In this document: positions 43,459 through 53,572 of the stretch, in pieces
Layout: each line of letters begins with the position of its first letter
How positions within the stretch are numbered: position 1 is the stretch's first letter
Source: Pyropia haitanensis
Taxonomy: Eukaryota; Rhodophyta; Bangiophyceae; Bangiales; Bangiaceae
DNA: 64,000 nt
Direction of reading: 5' to 3'
Assembly: GCA_008729055.1 (NCBI GenBank)
Contig: SDUX01000007.1
Span: 3,175,590 to 3,239,589, forward strand
Position numbers and translations under genes: made by a program
Notes under the pieces: model-generated
Database searches by the model: none
What the model saw: the letters and a program-made list of their open reading frames with translations, nothing else
What the model was told of the DNA's origin: nothing

Positions 43459-44455
43459 TGCCACCGCCGCGGCTGCCGTCACCGCGGTTTCTTCCCCCCC
43501 CCCCCCCCCGGCGGGCGCCCACCCTAGCGTCCCCGCTCCCGGGCGCCCCCCCCCCCCCCCCCCCCTCCCCCACGTCCGTACCACCCGCCCCGTCCGACGC
43601 CGCCGCCCACACCCGCCGCGATTCCGGAAAGAGGCACACCGCCGCGCCGCGTCGCGGCCGCGCCGCGCGTCGGCGGCCGCCGCCGCCGCGGCCGCGACCG
43701 CACGCGGCCGCCGCCGTCGTGGCTGAGGCAGCGGGGGGGGGGGGGGGGGGGGGCGCCCGCCGCGGCGTACGCCCGGCGTGCGTGGGCGTGGAGGGGGGTG
43801 GGGGGGGGGGTGGGGGGGGGGCAGCCGCGGCAGCGGCGGCAGTTGTCACGGCGGCGGCGGCGGCGGCGGCGGCGGTGGTGGGGGCGGCCGCTGGGCGGCT
43901 GGCGGTAGGGCCGGGGGGGGGGGGGACGGCGTGCCCTGGCGGCCGCCGCCGCCGCCGTGGGTGGGGGGCGGCGACACGGGTTGCGGGCGGCCAGACGCAG
44001 GCGGCGCCCCCCCGTCCAAGGTGTCAGCCGTGACGGAGGTCCGCGCCCCCCCCTCTGCGCCCAGACGCGCCGTGGCCGCTGCCGCGCCGGCGGTGCGGCC
44101 GGCCGCGTGCCGCGGCCGCCAGTCCCCGCGGCGGCCGCTGCTGGCGGGCGCCCCCCCCCCCCCCCCCCCCCTCCCCCCCCCGCTGCGCCGGCCGGCCGTG
44201 TCCCGCGCGCGCCGTCCCCACCGCCGCCCCGCCGCGGCCGCCCGCCACGGGCGCGGCACCGCCGCGGCCGGCCGGCCGCGGCGGCCGGCCGGCCGCGCCG
44301 CGGCGCCGCCGCGGCGGGCGTCTCGCGACGCGCGGCGAGCCCGTCCCGCGCTCGCCGCGCGCGGCGGGAGCCGCGGCGGCCGCGGCCGGCCGGCCGCCCG
44401 CGTCGGCCGCCCGCCGCTGGTCGCACCACGACGCGGTCGTTGCTGGGGGGGCCGC

Positions 44456-44489
<34 letters not shown>

Positions 44490-44782
44490 GGCGGTGCCGG
44501 TGCGGGCTGCAGACGGCCCGCGGGCGGGCGGGCCGGCCGGCGGGCCGGTCGGGACCCTCGGTGGCGGCCGCGCCGGTGGACACGCCCGCGTCACGCGTGT
44601 CCCGGCTGGCCAGAGGGGTGGCCCGCCGCCGGGCCGGCCGACGCCGCCGCGTTCCCCCCGACCCCCCCCCCCCCCCCACCCCCCTTTCCTGTTTCCCCAG
44701 ACGCCGCCGCGGTGCGTGCGCACCCGCCGGGGTGCCCCACACCCGCGGGCGGCCACGGCGGCCCCCGTCCGTCGGCCCAGAC

Positions 44783-44912
44783 GCGGGCGGGCGGGCGGGC
44801 GGCGGGCGGGCGGGCGGGCGGGCGGGCGGGCGGGCGGGCGGGCGGGCGGCGGGCGGGCGGCGGGCGGGCGGGCGGGCGGGCGGGCGGGCGGGCGGGCGGG
44901 CGGGCGGGCGGC
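44783..44912. repeat. (GGGC)n tetranucleotide tract
   Basis: About 130 bases of GGGC units with occasional GGC interruptions. It is followed by a short GCGCGCCCGCCCGCC segment complementary to it, so a hairpin or G-quadruplex could form. Non-coding. Confidence 0.85.
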
Positions 44913-45443
44913 GCGCCCGCCCGCCGGCTGCCGTCCCCGGTGCGTGGCGGGTGCGCCGTTGGCCGCCGCGGCGGGTGCGTCGGCACCCGCACCGTCGGCA
45001 GTGGCCACGGCGGCGGCGGCGGCCGCGGGGGGAGCGCGCCTGGGCCTCTGGACGGGGGGTGCCGGCGGTCCGTCCCCCCTCTAGACGGCCCTGCTTGGCC
45101 GGCTGGCCCGCCGGCCGGCCCGCCGGCCGGCCGCCATCGGACGGCGCCGCCGCCACCGTGGCTGCCAAACGTGGGCGGCGGGGGGGCGCCACGGCCTGGC
45201 GCTACGGGTGGGGGGGCTGTCGACGCGTCGGCGGCGACCGGCAGACGCGGCGCCCGCGGCGCGGGCCGCCGCCGTCTGCTCTGCCCCGCCCCCGCCCCCC
45301 CCCCCCCTCCCCTGGGCGCCATACCCCTATGGCCGCGGCGGCGGCGGCGGCGGCGGCGGCACTGGCCGCGGCGCGGGGGCAAACGCCGCGGCCGCCGCGG
45401 CCGCGGCGGCGGCGGCGGGGCACCCCGCGGGGTGGCACGCACC

Positions 45444-45516
45444 GGGCGGCGGCGGTGGCGGCGGTGGCGGTGGCGGTGGTGGCGGTGGTGGTGGTGGTGG
45501 TGGTGGTGGTGGTGGT

Positions 45517-45548
<32 letters not shown>

Positions 45549-45552
45549 TGGG
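45444..45552. repeat. GGT/GGC compound microsatellite
   Basis: A trinucleotide tract that moves from mixed GGC/GGT to about a dozen pure GGT units and back to GGC. Read in any frame it gives single-residue strings only. Treated as non-coding. Confidence 0.85.
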
Positions 45553-47113
45553 CGGGCACGACGCCGGCCTGCCCGCGCCGCGGCCAGCGGCGCGGGGTTG
45601 CCGGCCGGCCACCAGCCGCGGCTGGCCGCCACGCTGTCGGCCCCCCCCGGCGGCGGCGGCGGCGACGCCCGCGGCGGCGTCCCCCCCCTGCGTGCGTTCC
45701 GGTCCCCCTTTCCCCCCCCCCCCGCCAGCCAGCCAGCCTTGCGAGGCGGGTGGGGAGCCGCGGCGGCGCTTGCCAGCCAGCCGGGAGTGGATAGGGGGGG
45801 GGGGTGGCATGGGGGGGGGGGGGGGGGGGGGGGAGCGCAGGACCCCCGCCGCCGGCCGTGGGCGCCCCGGCCGACGCTGCCGCCGCGGCGGGGTGCGTGC
45901 CGCCGCGGCGCGGGGGCGGCGCGGCGCGGCGCAGGGCGGACGACGGGACCCCCCCCCCCCCCCCGCCGCCTCCGCCCCCGTGCGCGCGCGCGCACGTGCG
46001 GGTGCGTGCTATCCCCGCCGACGTGACAGTGTCGTTGACACCGTGGCTGGCGAGGGGGGGGGGGGGGGTGGGGGGGGGGGAGCGAGAGAGACGCGCCGCC
46101 ACGGCTCTGCCGCGTCGCGGCATGCGCCTGACCGCCGGCGGGCTGGCCGGCCGGCAGGCTGGGTCCTACCTTCCACCTCCCCCCCCCCGGCGTCCCCCCC
46201 CTTGTCAGCCCCTCGTCGACACCCCCCCCGCGGCGCACGCCGCCTCGGCAGCGTCGGGCGTCTCGCGGTGCCCGCCTGGCGTACCGGCCACGGCTCTCCC
46301 GGTCGGTCGGGCGAGTGCAGCGGGGGGGGGGGAGGGAGGTAGGGGGTGGTGCCGCCGGGCGTCGGCGGGGGGGAGGCAGTGGTGGGGGGGTAGCGCGGGG
46401 GGGGTGCGCTGCCGCCGTTGCGGCGGCGGCGGCGGCGGCGACGGCGGTGGCGGCGGCGGCGGCGCGTGGCGTCGGGGTGTGTGTGGCGGGTGGTGTGGGT
46501 GTGGGTGGGCCACTGGCGGCGGGGGGGTGGGGCTGCCCGCCGGGGGCGGCGTGGGAGGGGGGGGACGGCGCGTGTGCACTTCCCGGCGGGTGCGGCTGTG
46601 GAGGGAGGGTACGGGGGGGGGGGCGCCGCCGCGTGTGCCAAGGGTCAAGAGCGTGGGGGGGGGGGGGGGTGCGCCGCGCGTGGCGGCAGGCGCGCCATCA
46701 CGCGCCATCCACCCGCCTGGGGGGTCCCCCGCGTGCGTGGAGGGGGGGTGGGCAGACGACGGGCGCCGTCGCTTGGGTCCCCGCCCGCCGGCCGCCGCCG
46801 CCGCCGCCCGCGGCGGCCGCCGCCACCACCCGCGGTCACCCCCCCCCCCCCGTGGCCGACGGGTGTATAGGGGCCGCCGCCGCCGCCGCGCCCCGCCGTG
46901 CCGCCGCGAGGACGCTGTCGCGGTTTGCCGCCGCCGCGGCGGCCGCGTCGCCCCGCGGCTGCCGTGCGGGCGGCGAGGGACGGACCGCACGCGGCGGCCG
47001 TGGGGGTGGCGGCGGGTCTGGCGCGCCCGCGCGGCGGTCGTGCCTCCGCCCCCTTTTTCCGTCCGCGAGGGCGGCGGCCACGGCCGGCGGCCGCCGTCGC
47101 GTCTGGTGCGCAC

Positions 47114-47159
47114 CGGCGGCGGCGGTGGCGGCGGCGGCGGTGGCGGCGGCGGTGGCGGC

Positions 47160-47212
<53 letters not shown>

Positions 47213-47225
47213 TGGCGGCGGCGGC
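47114..47225. repeat. GGC/GGT trinucleotide tract
   Basis: About 110 bases of GGC with scattered GGT, ending roughly 210 bases before the kinase start codon. It may lie in that gene's promoter or 5' leader. Confidence 0.85.
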
Positions 47226-47438
47226 GACAGCGGTTCGTGACGTCCCCCCTGCCGTCGACGCGCTCTGACGGGGGCCCCGCGGCGGCCGGCGCCGGCGCCC
47301 TCCCCCCTTTCCCCCTCTGGCCACGCGCGCCACACCCCCCTCCCTGGCTAGAGAGGTTTCGAGCCGCACCCCCCTCCCGTCCCCCCCCTCCCCCCCATCA
47401 ACGCCCCACCACCCCCCCCCCTACCCCCCCCCCCCACC

Positions 47439-49133
47439 ATGCCCACCGTCATTGGCGGCTACCGGCTGTCGCGCGTCCTCGGCCGTGGCAACTATGGGGT
47501 GGTGCGGCTGGCCGTCACCGAAGCGACCGGCGCGCCCGTAGCGATCAAGATCCTGCCCAAGGCCGCGGCGCTGTCCACCCCCACCGCCCTCGCGCGGGTG
47601 CGCCGGGAGGTCCGCATCATGCGCGCGCTGTCGCACCCCAACATCGCGCGGCTGGTCGAGACGCTCTCCTCCCCGACCCGCATCTACCTGGTGATGGAGT
47701 ACGTTGCCGGCACCGAGCTGTTTGACGTGATGCTCGCGGCGGGCGCGCTGCCCGAGGCCCGCGCCCGCTGCATCTGGGTCCAAATCGTGGGCGCGCTCAA
47801 CTACGCGCACGGCCGCGGCGTCGTGCACCGGGACGCCAAGCTGGAGAACGTGCTCATCACGCCCGGCGACGGCGTCAAGCTCATTGACTGGGGCTTTGGC
47901 ACGGGCGTGGCGGAGGGGGAGGGCGGCCTCCTCCACACGGGCTGCGGCAGCCTCCACTACTCGGCGCCCGAGATTGTGGCCTACACCCCGGGCGGGTACG
48001 ACGGGCGGCTCAGCGACGCGTGGGCCGCGGGCGTCATGCTCTACGTCCTCCTCACGGGGGGGCTCCCGTTCCTCCACACCGACCCCGCGCAGCTCCGCCA
48101 CCTCATCACGTCGACGCCGCCGGTGCTGCCGCCGACGCTGTCGCCGGACGCGCGGCACCTGCTGGGGGGGCTGCTCGTCAAGGAGCCGGCGCGCCGCTAC
48201 TCGCTGCGCGACGCCGCGACGCACCCGTGGGTGACGGGCGTGCCCGCCGGCGGCGGCGGCGGCGGTGGCGGCAAGGCCCCCGCGGGGGTGGGCGGCGGCG
48301 ACGCGACCGCGGCGGCCGTCGCGGCGGGCTCGCCAACCGCCATTGGCAGCCGCCGCCGCCGCCGCCGCCGCACGTCGGTGCCGACCAGCCCGACGACGCC
48401 GCCGCCACAGCCGACCGACGGGCGGGGCGTGCCGCCGCCGGCGCCCACCCCCGCGGCGGCCGCGTCGGCGGCGGTCGCGGCGGCGGTGGCGGTCGCGGCG
48501 GCCGCGCGGGGTGCGGGGCCGACCGGCGGCAGCTTTGCCGCCGCCGCGGCGGGCGCAATGACGCCGCGGAGCCGGCGGGAGCACTCGGCGCCGCCCGTGC
48601 CCGACCGCCCGCGGGGCCGCCCGCCGCCGCCGCTGGTGCCGTCGCCCTCGTCCGACCCGCCCGACGGCGGCGGCGGCGGCGGCGGCTCGGCGCAGCCGCC
48701 GCCGCCGCCGTCGCCGTCGCGGCGGCGCGTCAACGCGCTGACCCGCCCGTCGGCAGCCGGCGCGCGGCGGTCCGCGCCCGGCGGCTGGGGCGCGTCGGGG
48801 AGCGTGTGGGGGCGGTCCCGCGCCGAGCGGGACGCGTCGGCGTCGGGCGGCATGGGCGGCGGCGGCAGCGGCGGTGGGGCGGCGGCGGCGCCGACGGCGG
48901 CCGCTGCCGCCGGCGGGTGCGGTCACAAGGCCGCGCGGCTGCCAACGTCTGCGTCGCCCGCGGATGTGGCGCATCACGCGGGGGGGCGGGAGGGGAGTGG
49001 CCGCGGCAGCGATGGCGGTGGCAGCGGGGGTGGTGGCGGGACAAGGGAGGAGGGAAGGGGACGGGCAGGGGGAGGGGGAGGGGAACGGAGAGGGGGAGGG
49101 GGAGGCGGCGGTGGCGGCGTGGGTGGTGGAGGG

Positions 49134-49165
<32 letters not shown>

Positions 49166-49337
49166 TAGCCGGGCGGGCCCCCGCTGGGACACGCGGAGAC
49201 GCAGCGCCGGCGCGGGCGGCGGCTGGTCGGGCGGCGGGTCGCGGTGGGAGGCGGGCGGCAGCGGTGGGGGGCGCCGCGGGGGGGGCCTCCGCCGGCAACT
49301 TGTCGAGTGGGGGCAGCGCGTGCGCGGCGGGGGGTGA
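47439..49337 (+). CDS. CAMK/SNF1-like Ser/Thr protein kinase with DWG in place of DFG
   Basis: The product is 632 residues from an ATG in a CCACCATGC context. The kinase domain fills residues 8-267. The Gly-rich loop is LGRGNYGVV, the ATP-anchoring Lys is Lys37 in VAIKIL, and the C-helix Glu lies in RREVRIM. The catalytic loop is HRDAKLENVLI with Asp132. The metal-binding motif is D150-W-G (IDWGFG) instead of DFG. Activation and P+1 segments follow as CGSLHYSAPEIV, then SDAWAAGVMLYVLLTGGLPF. The GS-x-x-Y-x-APE form and the C-lobe resemble AMPK/SNF1, MARK and KIN1 kinases. All catalytic residues are present, so it should be active. The remaining 365 residues are disordered Gly/Ala/Pro/Arg with Ser-rich patches (SPSRRRVNAL) that may be phosphorylated. 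No UBA or KA1 domain is seen. Upstream kinase and substrates unknown. Confidence 0.9.
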
Positions 49338-50863
49338 CGCGCGCGCCGGGGGTGCCGCGGCTGCGTGCGCGTCGCCGCCGGCGCCCGCGCGCGGCGGCGG
49401 TGAGCCTGCGGCCGCTCGTTGGCGTGTAGGCCTGCCGAGTACTCTGTTCTTGCTCTTTGTTTGCGATGCAGTTCCACCCTGGCCCACCCGCTTTTCCGGG
49501 TGCCAGCCGCTGCGGTGCACCGCCACGCCCAGCCTAGCCCAGCCTCTCCTCAACGCCCCTCCACCTCGGCACACCTTGCGGGGTCTGCTGGCCGCTGCGC
49601 ACCGCCGCAGCCGCCGCCGCACGTACGGACTCGGGCGCGTTCGCGGTCGCGGCCGCCGCCGTTGTCGACGGGCCACCACAGTTTACCCTCTGTTGTGGTA
49701 GTTGACGGCGTGCCGTCGCCGGACCGGTGTCACGCACGCGGCGGAAGCAGCTGACTGTCCCGCCGCGCCCCTCGGTTTGCCGCCCGAACCCCGCCGTGGG
49801 CAAGCGGGCGCAGCAGCTGCTTTCCTATCCCTTTGCACCGTCAATGCTGTCCGCCTGAATCATTCTGCACCCCCTACTTGGCCCGCCTTCCTTCACCCAC
49901 TTCGTAGCCCGTCCCCACCATATCGTCCGCCCCTCCGTCGGTACCCCGGCCGCCACCGCCCCGCCGTTGCCTGCACAGTGACAGCGGCGTCCACCATGGC
50001 ACCGCCGTTCGTCGCTGAGGACTGCGACCACGCTCTGTACACGCGAGACCGCCAGTCCCCCTTGAAGAGTCGAGCACCGCGGAGGACCACGCGTCTCACC
50101 TTACCATCCACACGGCCGCGCCTGGCAGGGACGAGAAAGAGACAGAAGCGCCATCGCCCAGCGCAAAGAAAAACGTGGCGCCGCCCCCCTTTCCAGCTCG
50201 TACGCCCAAGTCCCATGGACTTGTTCGAAAGCTCAGCATGAATGGCCCGCCATGCCCGATTGAGGCCGCCCGCCCATGCGCCACGTGGGTCGGGCTGCAT
50301 GTGCGTGAAAATCTTTGTCAGGCCAGCCATGCCGCGCGCCCCCACCCACCGCTCGTGGAGTGCGCCGTGTCGCGCCCACGCCGGGGGGAGGGGGTGCGCC
50401 GGTCGCCGCCACGGCGCCCCGCCCGCCCTCGCGTAGCGCCCCGCCGCCGCCTGCGGCGCGTTGGTCGGTCGACCGCGCGGCTGTCGCACCACCGGCGGCG
50501 GCGGCGTCGGTGCGGTCGTCGCGGGTGGGGGTGCGTGGCGGGGGAGGGGGGGGTGGGCTGGGGTGGGTGGGGGTCTGGCTGGCGAGGGAGCCGCGGCGTC
50601 GGGGCGGTGAGCCGGAGCCTGCCAGCGAGGCCCCACCGTGGCCAGGTCCTTCCCTAGGCCTGCTGCCCCTGCTTTGGTGGTGTTGCCACGGGGGGGTTGA
50701 GCGGGCGCGGTTTGGCGGCTGGGGGGGTTTGTGGCGGCTGGGGGGGGCTGGTGACTGGACGGGGGGGGGGCGGCGTCGTCGGGGCGGCGGGAACGGCGGT
50801 GCGGCGCGGCGGCGGTGGCGTGGGGTTTGGTCGGGCCGTGGGGGGTGTCCCCGCGGGGGCAGG
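49338..50863. other. Intergenic region between kinase and RING gene
   Basis: About 1.5 kb. The first part is moderate GC; 50380-50860 becomes G-rich and probably forms the promoter and leader of the RING gene. No gene, RNA or clear repeat is recognised. Confidence 0.35.
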
Positions 50864-52068
50864 ATGGGTCAGGTATGTTGGATGCGGCGGCAGCGGCGGT
50901 GGCGACCCCGGGGGGGCGGCCCCGTCTGTGTCTTTGTCGTGGCGGGCCACGGTGGTGGAGGTGGGTGGAGGGGAGCAGGTGGAGGTGGGTGGGGGAGCGG
51001 GGGCGAGGGGAGGGGTGGGGTGCCTGGTCGCTCTGCTGGCGGCGTGCAAGGGTGTGTGCCTGCTTTGTGAGTCAAGGGACACTCGGCGTGCTGACGGCGA
51101 TGCCGGCGGCTGCTCTCCCCTGTGCCCTTGTCTGTCGTGTGCGCGGGTGACGGACTGCCCGGTCTGGGCGGGTACGTTGGTGTGGCGATGGCGCGCTCGG
51201 ATGGCCCCCACCCCAGACTTGCTCCACCTGCGTGCCCGCCGAGTACCTGCCCAGACCCGGGCTGCTGGCGCCAAAACCCCCATCCCCGCAGCTGCTCTCC
51301 TCGTCTGGCGCCGCCGCCGGCGCGGCGGCACCGGCACCCGCGCCACCGCCGGTACAACCATGGCCCGACGGTAGCGGCGGTGGCGGCGGCGGTGCGGGCG
51401 TCGCTGCCGGTGGGCCCCCCTCGGCCACCACCACCGCCACCGCTACGACGGCCACCACCTCCACCGCCACCCCCGGCTCGTCACCGGGCCTCCGCCAGCG
51501 GCCAGCGTCCGCGGCCGCCCCCGCGGTGGTGGCGGTGCCGTCGACGCCGCCGCCGCGGACGCCGCCGCCGGCGGGGCCACCCGCGAGGCCGCCGCCCGCC
51601 CGGCGGCGGCGGGACAGCCCGCCGCCGGTGGCACCTGTACCGGCGGTTGCTGGCGCTGGCAGCAGCGCCTGGGGAGGCGGGGGCCGCGGCGCCGCCGACG
51701 CGGCGGCCACCACCCCCCCGCACCCCATCCCGCAGCCGTGGCAGCCGCCGGTGGAGAGGCCCAGCGGTGGTCGTGCCCGCGCGGCAGAGGGCGGCGACAG
51801 CGGCAGCGGCGACGGTGGCGGCACCCTGTCGTCCACGCCGCCTCCACCCATCATCCCCGACGCGAGCGCGGTGTACAAGCTGACGGACGATGGGGAGGGG
51901 GAGGAGGACGTGTGTCCGACGTGCCTGGAGGGCTACTCCGCATCCAACCCGCGCATGCAGCCGCGGTGTGGTCACGAGTTTCATCTGGCGTGCATCTACG
52001 AATGGCTGGAACGGAGCCCGTACTGCCCCGTGTGTGCGCGCCGGATGGTGTTTGAGGAGTGGTCATGA
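50864..52068 (+). CDS. RING-H2 E3 ubiquitin ligase, plant RHB1A/At3g02290-like; inferred N-acylated two-exon gene
   Basis: The RING frame is open from 51151 but has no ATG before the RING itself. I infer exon 1 at 50864-50872 (ATG GGT CAG), a GTATGT donor, and an acceptor CCCCAG ending at 51216, giving a phase-0 intron of 344 bases. The resulting 286-residue protein begins MGQTCSTC. Gly2 could be myristoylated, and Cys5/Cys8 palmitoylated. Plant members of this ligase family also start with MG and nearby cysteines, which supports the model. A Pro/Ala/Thr-rich disordered middle follows. The acidic lead-in EGEEDVCPTCLEGYSASNP enters the RING-H2, with ligands Cys236, 239, 254, His256, His259, Cys262, 273 and 276, then RRMVFEEW. 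The protein would act as a membrane-tethered ubiquitin ligase. The RING assignment is firm; the first exon is inference. Confidence 0.8.
50873..51216 (+). other. Inferred intron of the RING gene
   Basis: GT-AG intron: donor GTATGT after ATGGGTCAG, acceptor CCCACCCCAG. Removing it keeps phase 0 and supplies the missing start codon. No transcript evidence is available here. Confidence 0.55.
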
Positions 52069-52463
52069 GGATTGAGGGGAGGGTTGGAGGGGAAGGCGGC
52101 TGGACTACCCTATCCTTGGGCTTTGTCGCCTGTCGTTCCACCTTGGTGCGTACCGTGAACAGGCCTCGTCTTCACTGCTTTCTGCACGGGCTTTCCGCGT
52201 GTAGCTTCTGAGTTACGTTGAGCGGGTTCAGTATGCAGACGTAGCGCTGGAGCTGGTATGGCATTGGGAGGCACCATGCTGCCGGGCAGTGGGGCCTTTT
52301 ACGTACCTGGTGGCGCGGTGAGGCTCTTGTTGATGCGTCTCGCTCCACCTGGGGGCGCGTCGTGTCTTGGGGTGGATCACAAGGATACAACGGCAGTACG
52401 AAGAACTGCTGTTGATGGCGGGGTGGGGGGGGGACGTGCGCCGGCTGCACTTGCAGTCGTCGC

Positions 52464-52521
52464 TGCACTGGCAGTCACCGCTTTGGCGACGATGGTCGCC
52501 AAAGCGGCGACTGGGAGTGCA
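52464..52521. repeat. Long inverted repeat: two 27-base arms around a 4-base loop
   Basis: The left arm is 52464-52490 and the right arm 52495-52521, with a GATG loop. The arms pair with only three mismatches and the inner 13 pairs are perfect. This would give a stable hairpin in either strand or in RNA. It may be a mobile-element terminal structure or an inverted duplication. Confidence 0.8.
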
Positions 52522-52920
52522 GCCAGCGCCCGTGGCGCCGCAGCGCTCGGGGGAGACCCGCCACCACTGCCGTCCCTGCCGCCACCACCACCGCCCGCCT
52601 GCCTGCCCGCGTCGCGCAGGCGGGGTGGGGCGGCGGCGGCGGCTGTGGCGGCCTCCCCGCCTCCTCGCGGCGCTGTCGCCGCCGCAGCTGCCGCACCGGT
52701 GCGCCCGGTCGGCCGCCGCAGCGAGTCCGCCCTCCCCCCGCCCCCCCCCCCCCCCCCTGTCTCCCCCCTCGCCCCCCCCCGACCACCCAACTGCCCGCCC
52801 CACCCCGCCTGCCTGCCCGCGTCGTGCAGGCGGGGTGGGGCGTGGTGCGCACACCGCCGCCGGCCGTCACCGCCGCCACCGCCGCCTCCACCGCCGGCCG
52901 CCACGCAAGTCTACCGACCA

Positions 52921-53100
52921 CCACCGACACAGCTCCCATCCACCGACCCACCACCGACACAGCTCCCATCCACCGACCCACCACCGGCACAGCTCCCACC
53001 TACCGCCGGCACAGCTCCCACCCACCGCCGGCACGGCTGCGACCGACCGCCGGCACAGCTCCCATCCACCGACCCGCCGCCGGCACAGCTCCCACCCACC
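52921..53100. repeat. 30-base C-rich minisatellite
   Basis: The 30-base unit beginning CCACCGACACAGCTCCCATC recurs from 52921, 52951 and 52981, the third diverged. Variants of about 21 bases keyed on GGCACAGCTCCCA follow to about 53100. Non-coding. Confidence 0.8.
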
Positions 53101-53174
53101 GGTCCTGTGTCAAGCCAACGGCTGTAAAGCGGTTGTGAAAGGGCCACGTTCTTTCAGTTTTGACGATGTACGTC

Positions 53175-53180
53175 TATATA
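53175..53180 (+). promoter_or_regulatory. Possible TATA box upstream of RPN1
   Basis: TATATA in an AT-rich patch about 390 bases before the start codon. The position fits a promoter with a leader of about 350 bases. Only the motif supports it. Confidence 0.3.
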
Positions 53181-53572
53181 GATCGCCAAGAATACGGTAG
53201 TATTTCATGTCCTCACAGATCCAAGTAAATGTGAGGGAGACATCAAAGAATGACTCCTGCTGTCAGTTCAAACAAATTGTGATGCTTGACCTGATTCTTC
53301 TGTGACAGCTTCCAATCGATCGCCTCATGTCCGTGCTGTCTACTCGAGCCCAGCGCCAGCGCGTCAGCACGAGCACTGGCCGCTGTCCGTGGTCGACCTT
53401 CGCGTAGCCAAAGAGGCGCCGTGACTGTGTGCCTGTGATCCGCTGCTGTTGCAGTCCGTTGGTGTCTTGACTGTGTTGCTGCTCGGTGTCACCTTCTCAC
53501 GATCCCGCTTGGGTTCTCCTCTTTGCGGACGCGGGTCTTGAGAGGCTCGTCTGTCGGCTGGTGTTGCCCGCG

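Larger units (their letters stand above)
42364..47438. repeat. 5-kb gene-free region of extreme GC with G/C runs and G-rich microsatellites
   Basis: I see no real gene. The open frames on both strands are poly-Gly, Ala, Arg or Pro created by the repeats. Contents include C20 at 43546-43565, G21 at 43733-43753, a GGGC tetranucleotide tract at 44783-44912, a GGT/GGC tract at 45444-45552, G23 at 45811-45833, many 8-14 base G runs up to 46680, and a GGC/GGT tract at 47114-47225. G-rich and C-rich segments alternate along the plus strand. Pyrimidine-rich sequence at 47340-47437 directly precedes the kinase start. Confidence 0.6.
52069..53572. other. Intergenic region with hairpin, duplications and minisatellite, ending in the RPN1 promoter
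   Basis: No supported gene; an open frame beginning at 52258 has an ATG but only low-complexity sequence. A CCTGCCTGCCCGCGTCG-type block with a following GCAGGCGGGGTGGGG occurs twice, near 52597 and 52808. A C-rich run lies at 52735-52757. The final part, 53140-53330, is noticeably AT-rich, with TATATA at 53175-53180 about 390 bases upstream of the RPN1 start codon, and probably holds its promoter. Confidence 0.4.

Noticed and set aside
43778..46342. Very long plus-strand frame through the GC-extreme region
   Set aside because: Encodes only Gly, Arg, Ala and Pro strings from microsatellites and poly-G. No conserved element.
52258..53127. ATG-started frame of 289 codons upstream of RPN1
   Set aside because: It runs across a hairpin, duplicated blocks and a minisatellite, and has no domain. 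More likely non-coding.
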